This document shows positions 62,201 to 64,000 of a DNA stretch of 64,000 nt, one piece after another. The stretch spans positions 62,001 through 126,000 of the forward strand of contig QJNS01000134.1 of assembly GCA_004154925.1 (NCBI GenBank), given 5' to 3'. The number at the start of each line of letters is the position of its first letter. Position 1 is the first letter of the stretch. Position numbers and translations under genes: made by a program. The notes beneath the pieces were generated by a model. That model saw only the letters and a list, made by a program, of their open reading frames with translations, did not search any database and was not told where the DNA came from. Source of the stretch: Monosporascus cannonballus. Its lineage: Eukaryota; Ascomycota; Sordariomycetes; Xylariales.

Positions 62201-64000
62201 ATATTCGATAATAAATGATAATCTCTAAAAGAGATTTAATTTCTGATACGCTTTTATAAAAATAAATTTCCAGAATTTTTACCATTTTGACCGTATTAAA
62301 TTAACGACTATTCGTATTGTAAAAATATCCGATTATAACCGCAAATTCGCAGTATTATTAGGACTTTTACATGCTAATCGTAATTTCGATAAGCTCGCAA
62401 TTAAAAAAAGTTTTATTTATATTAATAATATATTCGAAAACCAACCGTCAAATTCCGGAAAAAATCTTAATATTTTCGTATCGCGTTCTTAATTCTTTAA
62501 CAGTAACGTTATTTAGAAATAATAGCGTAATTTTAGACATTAAATTGTAAAGGATTTTCCGGATTAATATAATAAAAATAAGTTACCAAATTAATAAACC
62601 CTATAAATATAAGTATATTAGAACAATTCTTACGATATTTCAAATGTTATTATATTTTTGCTAATAAGAATTAAGGTAATCTAATTATACCGAAGAAAAT
62701 CTATAAAGAAAAAACAAAAAACATATAGCGAAATCTGCAGAAAATTCGTTACAATTTTCCGACATAAATACATTCTGTAAGACAACGGTGTTTAGCTTTA
62801 TCGCAGAATTAATTGGTCGCAAATCGCTATTTTTTTCTTTATAAAGAACTAGGTATTTCGGCATATAGTATATAAGTACTTAAGTATATTTTTCGATATA
62901 AATTCGTAACATATTAATTAACTTATTCCTTATGTTAACTAATACCATAATACTTTTAACTTACTATACTTTATAAGGAATAATTTTGACTTCGTAAAAA
63001 GGTAAGATAATCTTGTTAATTCATTCATATTCCTGCTAATCCTATCCTAACGTAACTCTTTTCTAAAATAACATCTTTTTAAAAAGGCTTTTTAATACAA
63101 ATAAACCTATTACCGATTTAATTAAATAGGGCCTTAATTCTTCTTTCGATTATTTAAGTTCTTTAAAATATTAAAATAAACCTAAAAGTTAATGCCGCTA
63201 ATAATATACTAAGTTTATCTAAAATATTTCCTTATTTTTTAATCGTCTACATAACTTTTTCGAGCTCCTTGACTTTCTAATTTAGGTTCTCAGATGGTAT
63301 CGATCTATCGAATAGTACATTATCGATAAAAACTACTTTTTTACTTAGGCTTATATATAATATTAATTTAAACCGTTTCTTTCTTTTTTTCCCTAATATT
63401 ATCGTGCATTTCATTATAAAATTTCGTATAACATATATACTAGCTTTTCGTTATCGAATTATTCTAAAATCTTATCTTTAAAGTTTAACTTATCTCCTAT
63501 ACTTTTCTAAATCGTTTTATAATTTAATTTAACAATAGTTTCTTAATCGAAAATATATAAAGGCTTATAACGAACTTATTTATATATTTGCTATTAAATT
63601 TATTTATCTTAATAAAATAATATGTAAATTTATCGGCTGTATTCTTCTCAAGTTATTTATCCGTATCTATATTGTAATTAATTCGCTTTACTGATATTCA
63701 GCGAATAATGATTTTCGTCGGATCGAATTCCAAAATTCGTTTTATTATTTTTGGGTCTATATTTAATATTATTTTTAATTTCGCTATGAAATTAAATTCT
63801 AATATTAATAACCATATTATGCGACGGTCGTCGAAAATAAAAAAAATATTAAATAATCGACGAATTAACTAGATTAAAACCTCGATTATGCGTTCGAACT
63901 TAACTCTTTTTAGAAATTAACTCTTATAAAAAACACGTATTTAACGCATTACTAACCCATATTTCTTAACGTACGACAAAATTATAATATTCGATTCGGT
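56281..64000 (-). mobile_element. element A2, second copy of the A family, inserted in D and running off the window
   Basis: Left end TGAATTAAGGTAAGAGGAG. It aligns with A1 (35200-38819) except for a ~2-kb insertion at about 57885-59945. Minus-strand fossils: the block YKxLYGQ followed by FFSVEAVIP at about 60711-60670; a VN..ENKR-like block and a degraded Y-HPQ-NG--E block at about 61330-61220 (end of the integrase core); and DLRPINSAIKLNTVVLQNVF followed by NCNEFSADFA at about 62840-62740, the start of a reverse transcriptase. The order from right to left is RT then IN, as in Ty3/Gypsy. GATAC at 62245-62249 is the empty target site for element B. Confidence 0.7.
57885..59945. mobile_element. 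insertion E within A2, about 2 kb, unclassified
   Basis: A1 reads continuously where A2 has about 2.06 kb of extra AT-rich DNA; the flanks on both sides align to adjacent A1 bases near 36770. Length would suit a Tc1/pogo-type DNA element, but I found neither a transposase nor convincing terminal repeats (AAAATATTGC occurs in inverted positions near both ends, which is weak). Boundaries are good to perhaps 30 bp. Confidence 0.5.

Noticed and set aside
35200..64000. CRISPR-like or satellite arrays in the AT-rich block
   Set aside because: Repeated words are LTRs and dispersed transposon segments; there is no regular spacer pattern, and the organism is a fungus.

Overview
The window looks like one scaffold segment of a filamentous ascomycete (Pezizomycotina; a Sordariomycete would fit). 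The support is short GT-AG introns of 66-100 bp, a mitochondrial lipoyl synthase, a HET-domain protein and Ser/Thr-rich surface proteins. It also has a sharply two-part base composition: a GC-balanced gene island next to AT-rich DNA full of retrotransposon fossils. The fossils carry Gln-, Trp- and Arg-to-stop changes of the kind left by repeat-induced point mutation (RIP). Genus and species cannot be read from the sequence alone.

Layout. 1-1050 is AT-rich repeat-like DNA. About 1050-20450 is the gene island: a short-chain dehydrogenase with an apparent 1-bp frameshift (minus, 1798-2736), a small GPI-anchor-like cell-surface protein (plus, 6922-7356), mitochondrial lipoyl synthase (plus, 9554-10852), a multi-pass membrane protein with one intron (plus, 11702-12922), a single-exon HET protein (minus, 13474-15414), a secreted single-pass membrane protein with one intron (minus, 16384-17387), a hAT-like short element (18666-19099), a dead medium-chain dehydrogenase (minus, 19292-20035) and a copia-like solo LTR (20208-20444). 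Gene density is low and several intervals of 1-4 kb show nothing convincing.

From about 20450 to the end the DNA is AT-rich. Islands that escaped mutation are a 424-bp solo LTR with a 5-bp target duplication (28509-28932), a large palindrome (31546-31956) and a copia-LTR/hAT-like patch (33120-33660). From 35.2 kb onward the sequence resolves into nested Ty3/Gypsy-type elements. Element A1 (minus) is split by element B (plus, LTRs 38820-39198 and 52904-53326), which is split by element C (minus, LTRs 39405-39547 and 46594-46743). A1 appears to be split again by element D (plus), which is split by a second A copy, A2 (minus, from 56281), which carries a further ~2-kb insertion, E. The uninterrupted A2 sequence shows the empty site for B, and the target duplications of B and C can be read directly.

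The island genes do not form an obvious pathway or secondary-metabolite cluster. They are housekeeping (lipoate synthesis), surface/membrane, self/non-self recognition (HET) and redox genes. The two damaged dehydrogenases lie at the two edges of the island, next to the AT-rich compartments. I found no clear new biological system. The most informative structure is the nested transposon stack with its internal controls.
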